From: Symsagittifera roscoffensis
Lineage: Eukaryota; Xenacoelomorpha; Acoela; Convolutidae
DNA length: 64,000 nt
Assembly (NCBI RefSeq): GCF_963678635.1
Contig: NC_087065.1
Span: forward strand, 74,287,345 to 74,351,344
Direction of reading: 5' to 3'
Shown here: in pieces, positions 1-12,343 of the stretch
Layout: each line of letters begins with the position of its first letter
Numbering within the stretch: position 1 is the stretch's first letter
Program-made: the position numbers and the translations under genes
The notes under the pieces: generated by a model
What the model was told of the DNA's origin: nothing
What the model saw: the letters and a program-made list of their open reading frames with translations, nothing else
Databases searched by the model: none

Positions 1-1247
1 CTCAAGGTTTTTTTGAACTGATTTGATCAAATTTCTTCTCGACCCTATCAGGTCTTGTAGCGCTACCTTAATGCGCAAGAGCGCGCGATGCCATCAAAAC
101 TAGCTAACAGCAAAATTTGCTTCTTCTTCAAAACTTTGTAGCACGCGATGTTTTCTGTGATTCAACCAACAACAATACAATTCCAGAAAACTTGATACTA
201 TTTTACAAAAAAATTGTTGATTTTACAAAGTCGTAAAAATTCAGCAGGCAAACTACGCAATTTGTTAAAAAAACATTATATTTTTTCAATTGAATGGCCT
301 AGATTAGACTTTCTTTCATCACTTTTTTTGCAAGAAAATTAAATTCATGACTTTTTTTAGTTTTTGATTTTACGGTTATTTACAAATATCACTTTTAGTT
401 TCAATTTTTCAGATAAAAATTCTTCGATAACGTGAACATTTTTCTTTTGCAGTTAAATCCAATTTGATTTAATCGTGGATGCTGAATATCCATCTTTCAC
501 ACAAACCTTCCATTGGGGGGGGGTCGGTTTGCCAATTTTGTTGTTTTTCTTTTTTTTGGCATAGGAGTGACGAATTCTTCCAAACTTGAACTCTGTTGAG
601 CTCAACCATTTGTTTGCTGTACTACGCAACTTATTGACTAATCAATCTTACGCTCAGGTTGCTATAACATTTGGTACAGTAGAATCGCCAATTCTACACT
701 TAGTAGCTGATTTTGCTGTTATTTACAAAGATCGAGCTCAATCAAGTTTATTTTCAAATACAAAGTTAATCGCAAGCATCACTTTAAGTTTCAATTTTTC
801 AGGTGAAAGTTCTTTACCAATGTGAACGTGTTTTTTGTAAAATCGAGTTTGAATTATTCATGCATGCTGAATATCGTTGCTTCACGCAGACTCTCCAATT
901 TTGTTTGTGAAATTAATGAAGACAGTTGTGCAGCAAAACAAAAACTACAAGGAAAACTAAATTTTCATCTATCTTACAAATCGCACAAAAGTTGATTCCT
1001 TATTATGTTAAACATATATTGATTTTTTATATTCCTTTTATGATATAATTTCTTTGTTTATTGTCGATAGAAACGAAAGCTTTGTGAAAAGAAACCACAT
1101 CAATACGTTGGGAAACATTAGAAACAAAATATCAGAGTCACAGAGTCACAAATTCCGAATCCGAGTTACGACTTTCAGCGATCTGAAACCAACTGAAATT
1201 AAACTGAAGCTCCCCGTTGTGCTATCAAAGCTGTCCAATTGAACAAA
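1..1247. other. Upstream non-coding region with a diverged local duplication
   Basis: AT-rich sequence upstream of the first recognised exon. No convincing gene. Two stretches, about 363-516 and 708-900, are diverged copies of each other: both run through a TTATTTACAAA block, a TTTCAATTTTTCAG block and a GCTGAATATC block followed by a C/T-rich stretch. The CAG|G(T/A) edges inside them could be splice sites of old exons, but the frames between them are short. An in-frame TAA at 1200-1202 closes the frame before the ATG at 1248. Confidence 0.5.
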
Positions 1248-1561
1248 ATGGCCCGCGGCTTGCAAAACTTACTCTCTATTTTTAAGTTCAGATCAAGTTT
1301 TTTAGCTGTTCTAGTTATTGGCGCGCAACTTTGGGCTCAAAATCAATTAACTGCTCGAAAGGCAATTGTTCCACTGACTTCTAAATTTCAGCCAATAAGC
1401 GACGATTTATTAGAATCAGTTAATCTGAAAAGCAATGGATCTAAATTGGTCTTCATTACTCGCATGATCAGTAACGATCTTCCCCCTCTTCACTTTGCGG
1501 ATCAAACTTACCTGAATACAAAGACGATTCTGGAAAACGAGGAGCTGCCTTCAAATTTCAG
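1248..1561 (+). CDS. Exon 1 of a type II membrane glycosyltransferase-like protein
   Basis: Begins at an ATG in good context (AAAATGGCC) after an in-frame stop at 1200-1202 and encodes residues 1-104. A short basic head is followed by a hydrophobic segment at about residues 16-30 (SSFLAVLVIGAQLWA), the layout of a Golgi/ER type II signal anchor. A luminal part then carries NDLPPLH (76-82) and QTYLNTKTILENEE. The exon ends AG|GTATGC in phase 2. The plus-strand exon at 16729 starts in the complementary phase, and joining them gives one continuous 367-aa protein. The exact enzyme family and substrate are not recognised. The signal anchor and phase match are seen in the sequence; the transferase role is inferred from exon 2. 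An earlier non-coding exon is possible. Confidence 0.66.
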
Positions 1562-3387
1562 GTATGCCTACATCAAGAAACATCTATGCCGAATTCTTGG
1601 CTCTTTTCCTTCCCTCGCGTGCGAAATTTTACAAGTAAATGTTTGTTCACATTGTCTGATCGTTACGAAAATTTACATGCGTAACAACAAGGCAATGAGA
1701 AGGTAACCTAAACCGACGATCGAAGAAAACAGAATTTTTGTATTTTTTAAATGTATGAAATGTATAAGTCATCAATGAGAACTCAATGATTAGCATTTTT
1801 AGTCAAATCGGGTGGTGTGATTTTTTATTCAGTCAACTTTCGGCGATCGAAGTAACAGTTTTTAACAAACAAATTTTTTACCTTATTCAAGATATCGACT
1901 CCCTGAATCAAAATGTAACAAAACTGCTCGTATCAGGGCGAAGCCTTGAATGTTCCGACTGCCTTTTAAGGTTCATGGAGCAGTAATAACATTAAAAAAT
2001 TAAATTTAATAAAAAATGAATTTTTTTTAATTTGAATTTTTTAAATGAAAATCATCACCCCACACGCCATATAAAATACAAAGTGATAAATTTCACTCCT
2101 AGTAACAAATCAATTATGGCAAATAAGCTTCCTTCAACCAAATTGGAACGATTTTTAAGACGGATTAAACCTCCGCTTACGCGTTAATTGCGTGAAATAT
2201 ATCGCGCGTTAATTGTCCCAAATTGGCCAAATCTCTAAACCACCATAACTTAACGACAAATGAACACAAGCGAATTTTTTTTTTCAAATTTAAGCTCAAG
2301 ACAACGATACCATTTGAATGATATTAAAAAAATTCGTCAAAAATGGCTAGTTAAAAAGTCGAAATTTGTCTGAAGAAAAAAAACCCACCCCGAGCACAAG
2401 TATTCAGTTATTTTCGTTACAAAAGTCAGAACAAAAGAACTTTTTAACCTCCGATCGGTTTTTTTAATGTTCCGAGAGTTTGAAAACAATCAGTTTGTCC
2501 ATGATCTGGCTAATTTATGCGCGTTTTGAGGATTTTTTTCTGAAAGCGTAACGCGCATTGTTTATGCGAGTGATTTATCCCGCACAACAAACTCGTTCCA
2601 AATTTGAATTGAGGCTAGCTAATGTGAATAACTGATATTTTCGACTGCAAAAAAAAACGTTTCAAATTTGAATTGAGGCTAGTAGTTTCGTACGACTGAT
2701 GTTTTTACACTAGATTTTTGATAATGCCCAAAAGTTATTAATTTTCCAATACTTCTTTAACCAAAAATTAATCGATAAGGATTAAAGGACATTCGCCCTG
2801 ATATACGAGCAGTCTTGTTCATACCTAACTTTATATATCCTCTCGTTATACAGTAAATTTGATGCTCACGCGAGGTCGGAGGGGAAGGGGATAGTAAAAG
2901 ATTCGAAATCTTTTCGTTCGAGGTTAATATATATGAAAACAGAGAGATCAATAGAAAACTATATTTTTGAAAAGAATTCTTGAAATTCTCCTCACAAGAA
3001 AAAAAATAGTAAAAAATGAACTATTTTGCATCTATTAACAGATCCATTGGACCAAATAGGTTGCAATTCCAGTCTTTATAGTTCACTGCTGAAATTGGAC
3101 GAGACATATCGCGCGTAAATTATCCCGGCCAAATTGGCAAACTTAAAACCTTTTTTTGAAAACTACTCAAGTGTTTTGCTATCGTTCACATGGTAAAAAC
3201 AATTCATAAAAATGGCTAATTAAAAATTCAAACATCTATAGAAAAAAAAACAATCACACTGATTACAAACATCTGATCATTTTTTTTTCGATAAATCTAT
3301 TTTGCAATCGCCAAAAATATTATTCAGCAATATTCCACCAGTACTTTTGGCCATGGAAAAAAATGAGTTTTTTTAAAGTGTTTTTTT

Positions 3388-3551
3388 GGACCAAGTTAAC
3401 ATCCTTCCCCAAAATCGCTGGGGGGCGGTGGAGGACGTTAACTTGGTTCTAAATTCGGATTTTTCGGCCAATCAGAAACTAGCATTTTACATGCAGTGCT
3501 TAGCAAAATTAATGCTATTAAAGGCTGGGGTGAAAGATCTTAACTTGATCC
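3388..3551 (+). mobile_element. Foldback/MITE, family 1, copy A
   Basis: Starts GGACCAAGTTAACATCCT and ends with the inverted form TTAACTTGATCC. An internal inverted copy at 3431-3450 makes the left part a hairpin around a G/C-rich loop. The core (3451-3540, including GGCCAATCAGAAACT and TTTTACATGCAG) reappears in reverse complement at 15353-15455. Flanks are GTTTTTTT and GTTTTTTC, compatible with an imperfect 8-bp target duplication, but low complexity makes this weak. No coding capacity. Confidence 0.6.
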
Positions 3552-4493
3552 GTTTTTTCAAAAACAAGTTTTTTGAAAGGTTGGAAATAATTAAACCACT
3601 TAAAAATGGTTGACAATGCAACAACTCGCAGAAAAAATTATCACCGATATAATTACAACACTGCTCCTATCAGGGCAAAACATTGAAATTTTGGTCTGTT
3701 TTATAAGATCTATCGAGCAGTTTTTGATTCAACCTTTTTAAAATTTGTATTTTGATAAAACTTCAAAAAAATTATTATAAAAAGCGATCTTATAAAATGC
3801 TATGAAAAACATAATTCTGTGTAATTAGCGTCTAATAGTTTTCATTTAATTCAGTCAAACGACTTCTGAGCTCGATTAATTTGCTAAGTTTCTAAGTACG
3901 TGTTTATACGAACAATATTCCGGCCTTTTTGAACCAAACTAGCTATATTGGCATTTTTGAACATACATGTTCTAGGAAAAGTGATTGAAGATAAAATACC
4001 CTTTTTTATTTGAACTCAGTTGGCCTTTAACTTTCAGATGATATAAAGAACTCTGTTCAAAATTGGCGAAAAAATAGAACTGGGTCTAAAGAAATGAAAA
4101 CTAAATCGAGCAAAACATTTTATTCTTTCATCGAGTCGAGAGCCGAGAGAGAACAATACCAGAACCAGCTCAGTTTTTTTCTGAGCAATCGATTTGCTAT
4201 GAAGTTCAGTTGAGTCAAACTATTTACCCGTACCCAAAGGAGGCTGTTTTTCCAGATAGAAATTTTATATTGATTCATGAGTTTTCTTGTGTTTTCTGTG
4301 CAGAAGTGATCTATTTCATTTCAACTTTAGAAATAAGCATTTTCTAGGAAGAAATAACTAGAAATCAGTTCACTGCTCAAACGCAACGAGATAAACATGC
4401 CTCGATTATACAAAACAACAGTGGCAATACAATGCAAATTAAAACTTGTTTAAACAAGTTTTTTTTTCGCCAAAACTAGCAGTCTTCATTAAA

Positions 4494-4555
4494 GACGGTA
4501 GCCTAATGTTTAGCAAAACCGCCTATAAAGCTGAAAGTCAGGGGCTCGAACCTTA
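4494..4555 (+). repeat. tRNA-derived SINE head (candidate)
   Basis: GGTAGCCTAATGTTTAGC matches a tRNA D-arm/box A. GGGGCTCGAACC at 4541-4552 matches a T-arm/box B at tRNA-like spacing. The stems are imperfect, so this looks like the promoter head of a short interspersed element or an old tRNA pseudogene rather than a working tRNA. Confidence 0.45.
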
Positions 4556-4945
4556 CCAGTAGAATTCTTTCTAGCTAGAAATAGCCTAAATTTAGCTAAT
4601 TTCTCAGAACTAAGATGAGAAATAAATAATTTTAAGAAAACCCTTTCTTTATTTAAACATTTCAAAAAAAGTTTCTGGCCAGAAACTAGATTCGATATAA
4701 CGTATTTCAGGTCAAAAATAAAGAATTACTCGGTACGGGTATATCGAGTTCAAGTTCTTGTCTCTATTGAACCATGGCTAATCGGTAGCTAAGTTTTTTT
4801 TAATAAGTTGTCTTTTTCATGCCAGATAACTTTCCATTTGCGATTTCTCTCATAGCCATTGTAGCGGTAAACGTACTGAAATTAAAGCCAAAATACTGTT
4901 AAAGAATAAACGGTTGACGTGCAATCACCGTAGATAGGTAAAACC

Positions 4946-5225
4946 CTGGGAGCAGTGATGAAGTGGGTACGTCTCTGCCTCTCAAGCGAAAGGTCGGATG
5001 TTCGAGGCCCACCATGATCCTTGATCGTTGCATGCGGGCGAGGCATTTTTACATAGCCCAGAAACATAACCAAAAGTATTGCATGCAGTCCTTCAGCAAA
5101 GCAGGGCACAACAGCGGTTTCCCATGATGAGCTGTACAGATCGTATGTTGGTGCTTAGTCTCTGTACTTTTGATAATTGGTCCTAAAACGACCTCACTTA
5201 TGGCGGAAAAGCACTGTTTATTAAA
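4946..5225 (+). repeat. tRNA-derived SINE (candidate), head at 4946-5013
   Basis: The first 70 bases read like a tRNA. There is an AGCAGTGATGAAGTGGGTA D-arm/box A, a CTGCCTCTCAAGC anticodon-arm-like stretch and a TGTTCGAGGCCC T-arm/box B followed by ACC. A non-tRNA body follows, and its 3' limit (about 5225) is a guess. No clear poly(A) tail or TSD was found. Family membership was not checked against other copies. Confidence 0.5.
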
Positions 5226-5268
5226 CTAGGTACTATTTGCTCAAAATTGGTTGTTTTTGTGGATCATC

Positions 5269-5273
5269 ATTGG
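5269..5273. repeat. Target-site duplication (left) of the Gypsy-type element
   Basis: ATTGG directly before the 5' LTR. The same five bases follow the 3' LTR at 12339-12343. Confidence 0.9.
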
Positions 5274-5527
5274 TGTCATCCGGCCTGGATCGACAAACTA
5301 ACCTTATATGTATGTTATTTATATTATTAAGAATCTTATGTTAAACGCCTAGATGGCTGGTCACTTGACCTTGGTAGACAGAGAGGACGAACTCTAACAG
5401 CAATAAGAAAAGAGAGTTGAATTAATTTTATCTGTCAACTCGTCGTTTCTTTCGCTCCGACTTAGAATTAAGGTTTATCGATCCATTCGGATTCAAGTGT
5501 TAAAATATTATACCCTCCGGTATGACA
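5274..5527 (+). repeat. 5' LTR of the Gypsy-type element
   Basis: 254 bp, starts TGTCATCC and ends TATGACA, giving the TG...CA ends usual for LTRs. It is near-identical to 12085-12338. Confidence 0.95.
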
Positions 5528-5544
5528 TGGCGCAGTCAGCAGGA
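5528..5544 (+). other. Primer-binding site of the Gypsy-type element
   Basis: TGGCGCAGTCAGCAGGA directly abuts the 5' LTR. It begins TGG, the complement of a tRNA CCA end. Which tRNA primes is not determined. Confidence 0.7.
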
Positions 5545-5545
5545 T

Positions 5546-6618
5546 ATGCCAAAAAACCCACTGAATATTAACCCATTTTGGGAGAGAGCGTCGGCCGAAT
5601 CACCACTCGAATGGAGAAAGTGGGCAGCTAGATTGGAGATGGCTGTATTTGCAAAGGATGGGATCGAAATCCGGAATCTATTACGAGCCAAACCACAACT
5701 CGCAGACCCTGTTGAGCCTGTATATGAAATTGAAATACAGGGCAAAAGTGACGCACAAAGGAAAAATCGTGAGGTGCGCAATCAAGAAAAACGAGTTGGT
5801 TGGGAGAATCACGTCATAAAAGCCCGGGAGAAAGGGGTGTTATGTAACTCATACAGTTGGGACGAAGCAGACGCACGGGTCCGAAGCTATCTTTTTCTCT
5901 GCCTGGGGGCAGAAGGCCAGAGACAAGTTCAACAACAACGACCTAACATGGTATTACACAATGTAACCACGCAAGAATTCATGACAGCATTGGAGGATAT
6001 CTTCGTTACTAATAGAATTGTAGCGTTAAAGCGATACAACTTTATTTGCCGTAAAAAAAAAGAAAACGAAAAGTCTGGAACAATTTCATGCAGACCTCGT
6101 CGAATTGGCCTCACGTGCTGATTGTGGAGACAGAGAAGATGAATGGGTTAGAGACATGTTTACAGCACACATGCACAATGAAAAAATTGCGGAAGAACTG
6201 TTAGCACAAACACGAACCACACAAGACGCATACGAGTATGCAAATCGTCGAGAAAAAGGAATTGAACATTGTCGAACTATGAAGATAAACCCATTCGGGG
6301 GACACACTACACCAAAACAAGAACCCATACATTATATAAATAAACGGGGTGGTCGATATCATTCGACAAATGATCAAAACTCACAAAGAGGTAGAGGCGG
6401 TTTCCGCGATCGACCATATCCACGCGGATCACAAAACACAAGAGGACAAGACAGAAATAGCAATACAAACAGTTCAAAACAATGCTATAAGTGCAAAAAT
6501 CAATACAATCAGAATCACCTGCAATCTTGCCCGGCGAAAGATAAAATTTGTTCAAAATGTGCCAAACGAGGTCATTTTGCAAAAGTTTGCAGATCTACAA
6601 ACGTTAAACATTTAGGAA
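5546..6618 (+). pseudogene. gag: gag of the Gypsy-type element, frameshifted
   Basis: The likely start is the ATG at 5546. The in-frame ATG at 5522 lies across the LTR end and primer site, so it is less likely. The capsid-like part (5546-6060) is in frame 2. After an A-run at about 6053-6062 the reading moves to frame 3, where it continues to a nucleocapsid-like region. A degenerate first knuckle starts at 6483 (CYKCKNQ...), and a canonical CX2CX4HX4C knuckle (CSKCAKRGHFAKVC) lies at about 6550-6591. The product would package RNA. The frame change in a homopolymer looks like decay. Confidence 0.8.
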
Positions 6619-8643
6619 CCCGGCAGGATGAGCAACAGGAAGAAATAGAAACAGAAAGCCTCGAAACGGAAAACGATCCGGTAGCTTTCGCCGAGCTTAC
6701 ATCAAATAATGGATGGGACGAATATCAAATAGACAACTTTTCGGTTATGGCAATCGCTGAATCTTTTGAGATCAAGAATACAAATCTCCTGTCAGAAAAT
6801 GATCTGAATGAACATGTAGTAAAACTAAAAACAAAGGCAGAACAACTATTCGCTTTTGCCGACTCAGGAAGTCCAATGTCGTTTTTGAATGAAAAAACCG
6901 CACGGCGCATCCAACAAAACGATAGATCAGTACTCTTCAAGTGTATCCCACCAGACGACAACAAGCAAGAAATCTGGCTTGTTATAATGGTGAAACAATA
7001 ATCCCGAAGGGACGATTAATTATAACAATTGAATCGGGAGGCTGGAAGATTCAATCAGCCCCGTTCATCATTGTAGACGATCAAGAAGCCAATATCATCG
7101 GACGCAAGTTACTACCAAAAATTGGTGTCAGGCTAATTCAAAAAACAAACAAACAAACCGTCTTGAACATTCGCGAAAAAGAAGAATCGGATCCGGATAT
7201 CAAACAATGGGTTGAGGATAATTTCCAACAGCTATGCATACGTATCGGAAAATCAAAAAATCACATGATGAAAACTCAATTCAGTAAAGACTTCATGAAA
7301 ATACAACAGAAAGGACGATGTATTCCGGTAAACTTCCAGGAAAGAGTTGAAGGGAAACTCAACAAGTTGATGGATCAAAATCACATCATCAAATTAGATA
7401 AATGTTCGGACCAACAATTTATTAGTCCAATTGTTATCACAATCAAAAAGGATCAAACAGTCAAACTCGCACTAGACTCTAAGAAAATCAAAAAATTCAT
7501 ACACAAGAACAAATACCAAATGCCCAACATTGAACTCCTGTTGGATAATATCGCGCAGGTGGTAAAATCAGACAAATCTCAACAAACGCTTTATTCAACA
7601 CTCGACCTTCGTTGCGCATATTAACAAATCCCGTTGGATAAAACTATCAAAGAACAATGCAATTTTAGTCTTATTGGGGGCAACGCTACTGGAACTTATC
7701 AATTTCAAACAAGATTTTATGGCCTCACTGATATGCCAGCCGAATTTCAAATGTCGATCGATTTAACTCTTACTAATTGCACGAACACTTACGCTTATTT
7801 AGACGATATTTTAATTGTCACAAAAGGATCGTTGGATATACACAAACAAAAGTTACAATCAGTTCTGAAAAATTTGGACGAAGAAAACTTGGCAATATCA
7901 TTGGATTAATGTAAGTTTGCTTGCAAACAAGTTGAGTGGTTAGGATTTACTGTTAATAGCGAGGGTACAAAACCACTTGTAAAAAAGACTGAGGCTATTG
8001 AAAAACTATCACCACCGAAAACTTTTAAACAATTTAAAAAATTTATGGGTTCCGTACATCACCTCACACGGTACATTCCAAGATTGGCACAAACCGCTGC
8101 CGCTGTACGCCCATTCCTAAAAACACAGAAAAGAACAGACCGCTCGAATGGTCCACAGAGCATAACACAGCATTTAAAATCATACTAAAATTGGTATCAG
8201 AAATAACACAAAACAAACACTTTGATCAACATTTAGATACTCGCATAGTATGTGATGCGTCAACTACAGGATAAGGAGCTGCACTCAAACAATTTTCGGT
8301 AGAAGGTTGGGTTGCCGTAGCGTTTGCATCACGATTCTTGAACTCGTTAGAGGGAAAATATTTTGTCAACGAACTTGAGTTGTTAGGGGTCGTGTGGGCA
8401 ATCGAACATTTAAAATACTATCTATATGGTAAAAATTTTACCGTCATCACTGATCACCAAGCTTTAATCAGCGCGTTGAACGCAAGCGAGCGATCAAAAA
8501 CAAGTCAAAGCCGGCTCACACGTTGGATTGACCGATTAATTCCCTTTCACTTCGATATCAAAAATCTCGCTGGGAGCAAAATGGGGCTAATTGACTACAT
8601 ATCCCAAAGTCCTGTCGGATTGGCAATACCCCCTAGTGAGTAA
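6619..8643 (+). pseudogene. pol: protease - reverse transcriptase - RNase H of the Gypsy-type element
   Basis: A retropepsin-like active site FADSGSP lies at about 6855 (frame 3). RT continues in frame 2 from about 6941. A TAA at 7622-7624 falls just after the LDL block and another lies at 7907-7909. The catalytic box YLDD (TYAYLDDILIV) at about 7787-7820 is intact. The RNase H region runs from CDASTTG at about 8250, with a TAA there (8272-8274), to VITDHQAL at about 8443 in frame 1. Stops and frame changes mean no intact enzyme; domain order and spacing are normal for Ty3/Gypsy. Confidence 0.85.
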
Positions 8644-8783
8644 GATGAGGAATTTAATGTAGCATCAATTAGGGCATTCATTAATAACCTGGAAATGATT
8701 GACAATGTCATTCTAAACAATCTAGCCAATCAGAGCAAAACACCATATGAGCTGATCAAAAAGCGCCCGAAAAACAAAGGCTA

Positions 8784-10680
8784 TTGAATGCTACTTCAAA
8801 CATTCAATTAGCAATGAAACATTCCAAACATTCCGCAACCGGTTCTTGTCAAACCAATAACACAAATCAGTCTCACTCAAATTCTGCTGAAAATCAGTCA
8901 ACTCTATTCCGATCCAAACAATTTCAATACCAGACAAACCAGAAAAACTTTGTGCCCAAAATTTCGTTTGACCAACGTCACAACGCAGCTATAAGCCGTA
9001 AAGATACCAAGGGATTCAAAGGAGGATTCATCCCAACGGAACTAAAATCATCAGATGCAAGAGGACGAATCGCTTCACGGGAAAACTGGCACGGCTCATC
9101 AGATAGAGAAGAAACCCTTTCGGACCCCAGATGGCATAAAAAACCTCCCAACAAGGGAAAGAAAAGGTACCCTGAAGTACAAAAATCAACACAGCAAGAA
9201 CAGTTCAAACAAACATCAACGCCCGTACGGGACGCCAACGAGATACTATCGACTAAGAAAACCGAAAATAGCAAAAAATCAAACTTCCCGGAGATCACTT
9301 TCACAAAAACAAATGCATCTGGAAACAGAACGGATCGGATAATTTCAGGCTGCAACATGACAACGACGACAACCCAAACACAATCGACTACTACAGCAGC
9401 AACTACACAAACAGTTACATCCGAACCACGAACAACAACAACTTCATCACAAACACCCGAAGAAACCAAAAAAATAGTAACGGATATTTATGTCAGCCGG
9501 GTAGATCCGGAAATCCGCGTACAAGAGGTGCTGGCACACAACATTGAACCGCCAACAATGAGACACACATTAGAAGCCAGTCAAGAGATGATAACAGAAG
9601 AACTGGTCGCTACAGTGGAAAAAACTACAAATACAGTGGAATCGGAGGAGGACACGCCTTTGTTTAGACAAAAACTACAACGAGTATTGGGCGATCATTT
9701 TATCGCCGCAGCCACCAAGAAAGATCGAAACCTTCGTCCCCTTATCAACTTTGTCAAAAAGAGGAATTGGGAAGCAATCAAGGCTTCCTACGGCCAGTAC
9801 TGGTATAACATCAGAAACATACTCCATGTCCGAGAGGATTGTCTACTCATAGACGAAAGAATAGTCATCCCTACACAGTTGAGGCAAACAGTGCTCGATA
9901 GTTTGCATCTGACGCACCCTGGATCGGCAGCGATGCTGGATCTTAGCAACCACGTATGGTTTCCGCATATGCATCGGGCAATTGTGCAGATGGCACAAAA
10001 TTGCAAACACTGCACCGAACAAGGTAAAAATTTAAAAGCAATCATCGGGAAAAAAACATCCGTTCCAAGTAGAACCAGTAGTTGAACCAAATGAGGAAGT
10101 AAAATTAGATTTTGCAGGGCCCCTTCCGGATGAACTAAATAAAGAGGCATATATTTTAGTCGCAATAGATAAGTGGTCAAAATTCCCAATGGCAAAAGTC
10201 GTCAAAAACACAACAGCAGATATTGCTATTAAAATTATGCAACAATACATTTCAAACAACGGGGTACCCCGCAGGATAAGGTGTGACCAAGCACAAACAT
10301 TTAGAGCTAAAAAATTTCAACTCGTCTGTCATACAAACAATATTAAGTCACTATTTGCACCGGTGGATGATCATAGAACAATAGCGGTAGTCGAGAGAAT
10401 GATACAAACTTTGAAACGTAGACTAGCGGTTATGAGAATTGACAAAACGAATACACCATACAAACTCGCTTCAGATGTAGCAGAAACTATCAAAACACTC
10501 AGAATTACACCGCATAGCGTAACAAAAGTTTCACCATTTGAGGCACACATGGGACGTATACCAAACACACCTTTATCAAACTTAGCAACTAATAGTTCAC
10601 CTAACAATTTTAATTTGGGAGGATGCAAAACATGCATGTTTAGATCGCAAGAATCTTACAAAGCCGCCCCTACCCGCTGA
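8784..10680 (+). pseudogene. pol: low-complexity spacer plus integrase of the Gypsy-type element
   Basis: A single open frame (8784-10085) starts with about 270 residues rich in Ser, Thr, Gln, Asn and Lys, including TTTTTQTQSTTTAATTQT near 9355-9420. The integrase N-terminal zinc-binding region follows, with H...H near 9905 and CKHCTEQ at about 10003. The frame breaks at about 10060-10085 and resumes in frame 1 with the catalytic core: LDFAGP at about 10108, RCDQAQTF at about 10280 and VVERMIQTLKRR at about 10390, the D, D, E pattern. The long spacer between RNase H and integrase is unusual. The original start is unknown. Confidence 0.8.
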
Positions 10681-12060
10681 AGTAATGCATGACTTACAAC
10701 GATGGTCGGAAGACGAAGTATCCATCAACAAACGAGATCAAAAACTACAAATGCCACGGGACTTGACAAACTCGGACGTAACAACACAGCAGAAAGACAC
10801 AGGTGCAAAATCTAAAGCTATAGAACTAGTCAAAGCTAAGTTGAACATAAGGTGTAAGGGATTAAAAACAACGGTAGGCAAAAACACGAAAAAAACGGAT
10901 AGATCAGGTAGCACGGAAAACAATAAGAAAAGCGACCAAGGTAAAGGATCCGAGAACGTTCGAACAGAAATATAAAACCATAGACGGAAAAACCTTACAT
11001 ATACCCCACACACTGTTTGGGTTTAAACATTCGGAAAACAGCCAAGATTATTCAGAAATTGTTGTGTTGCTTTTGTACCGAACCCTTTAATATACGGACC
11101 TTGCAGAACGTCTCGCCTCAGTGATTACGTTGCTTATAAATCCGCACGGAGATCTGGACCTTGCTTACGTTTTTTAGACATCGAGAATCCTACCGCTCCC
11201 CAACACCCAATGTTCAAGGAAAACGGAAAAACTGGCCTCCCGAAGAAAATGACACAAAAAGAAACGATGCTCATACAAGGAAAATCCGATAGTCCAGCAA
11301 AACGAAAAACAAAAGAAACGGGGAAACGGACCGGCGGGCGACCCACAAGGAAACTACAAACAAGTGGGATGAGTCTCCAAGCAGAAATTCCGGTCGGGAT
11401 TTCACAATCTAACAACAGCATACCACAAATAGCAACACCAAACACCGACAAACATTTCCCCATCGCCAAAGCGGCAAAACAAGAAACAAACCCCTCCAAC
11501 GAGTGCACCGGAGCCATTGAGGAAGTCAACAAGAAACCGCCAATCGGCGCTCTCACGTGCTTTTGGAAACCCGGTGCCTATTAACGCGATCGAAGATAAG
11601 AAAAACGAAGAGACGAAACAACCAATTAGATTTCAAATTTATTCACCGCCGGATAGACAAGAAGACAATTATCCCAGCCTAAAATCCCTAATTCAAGAGA
11701 TGGGTTTTACTGAAAAAACCCCTCAATTCAAAGCATGCATCAACTCATAGAAGCAATTCGCACGAAAAACAAGACAAATCAAACCGAGGTTGTGGATTTA
11801 ATTTCGCCGCCAATTGAAGACGAACCAACCGACACAAATAACGAAATTCTATTCATCAACCCAAAAATTTGACAAGAAAGTGGGGTGGACAAAAACGAGA
11901 AGAATGATGATGACGAGGAACACGAAAGTCAGGGAGAAGAAACTGCCAAGCAGGACACACAAACTGAAATATGAAGCCAAAAGAGTCCTACCGGGACTAT
12001 AAAACTCAAGCTATCAGTCCTAAGGGGACTTTAAAATTCAATTTAAAAAACAATAGTTTA
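10681..12060 (+). other. 3' region of the Gypsy-type element with broken basic frames
   Basis: After integrase there are only short plus-strand frames (10685-10975, 11210-11584, 11517-11750, 11814-12002), rich in Lys, Thr and Gln. None shows a recognisable motif, signal peptide or TM segment. They may be remnants of an integrase tail or of a third ORF. I found no evidence for an envelope gene. Confidence 0.4.
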
Positions 12061-12075
12061 TAAATTTTTGTTGTC

Positions 12076-12084
12076 AAGGGGGAA
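12076..12084 (+). other. Polypurine tract of the Gypsy-type element
   Basis: AAGGGGGAA, nine purines directly before the 3' LTR. Confidence 0.8.
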
Positions 12085-12338
12085 TGTCATCCGGCCTGGA
12101 TCGACAAACTAACCTTATATGTATGTTATTTATATTATTAAGAATCTTATGCTAAACGCCTAGATGGCTGGTCACTTGACCTTGGTAGACATAGAGGACG
12201 AACTCCAACTGCAATAAGAAAAGAGAGTTGAATTAATGTTATCTGTCAACTAGTCGTTTCTTTCGCTCCGACTTAGAATTAAGGTTTATCGATCCATTCG
12301 GATTCAAGTGTTAGAATATCATACCCTCCGGTATGACA
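12085..12338 (+). repeat. 3' LTR of the Gypsy-type element
   Basis: 254 bp copy of 5274-5527 with only scattered substitutions. It is followed by the ATTGG target duplication at 12339-12343. Confidence 0.95.
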
Positions 12339-12343
12339 ATTGG

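Larger units (their letters stand above)
1562..5268 (+). other. First part of the 15.2-kb intron
   Basis: Non-coding, very AT-rich. It contains two SINE heads and a foldback element (listed separately). It also holds diverged repeats about 0.9-1.7 kb apart. 2190-2390 resembles 3095-3260, sharing the ATATCGCGCGT block and AAAAATGGCTA(G/A)TTAAAAA. 1900-1985 resembles 3640-3725, sharing CTGCTC(G/C)TATCAGGGC. Two copies of TTTCAAATTTGAATTGAGGCTAG lie near 2596 and 2660. No other gene is supported. Confidence 0.55.
5274..12338 (+). mobile_element. Ty3/Gypsy-type LTR retrotransposon, full length, decayed
   Basis: 7,065 bp bounded by two 254-bp LTRs, with a 5-bp target duplication (ATTGG), a primer-binding-like site and a polypurine tract. 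The internal order is gag with zinc knuckle, protease, RT, RNase H, integrase, which is the Ty3/Gypsy order (known for the family). The copy sits in sense orientation in the intron of the glycosyltransferase-like gene. Frames change at least four times and several in-frame stops interrupt pol, so it cannot encode a working polyprotein. The LTRs differ at roughly 8 of 254 positions by hand alignment, so the insertion is not very old. Confidence 0.95.

Noticed and set aside
8978-9469. Minus-strand 163-codon frame
   Set aside because: Shadow of the low-complexity spacer in the plus-strand integrase frame.
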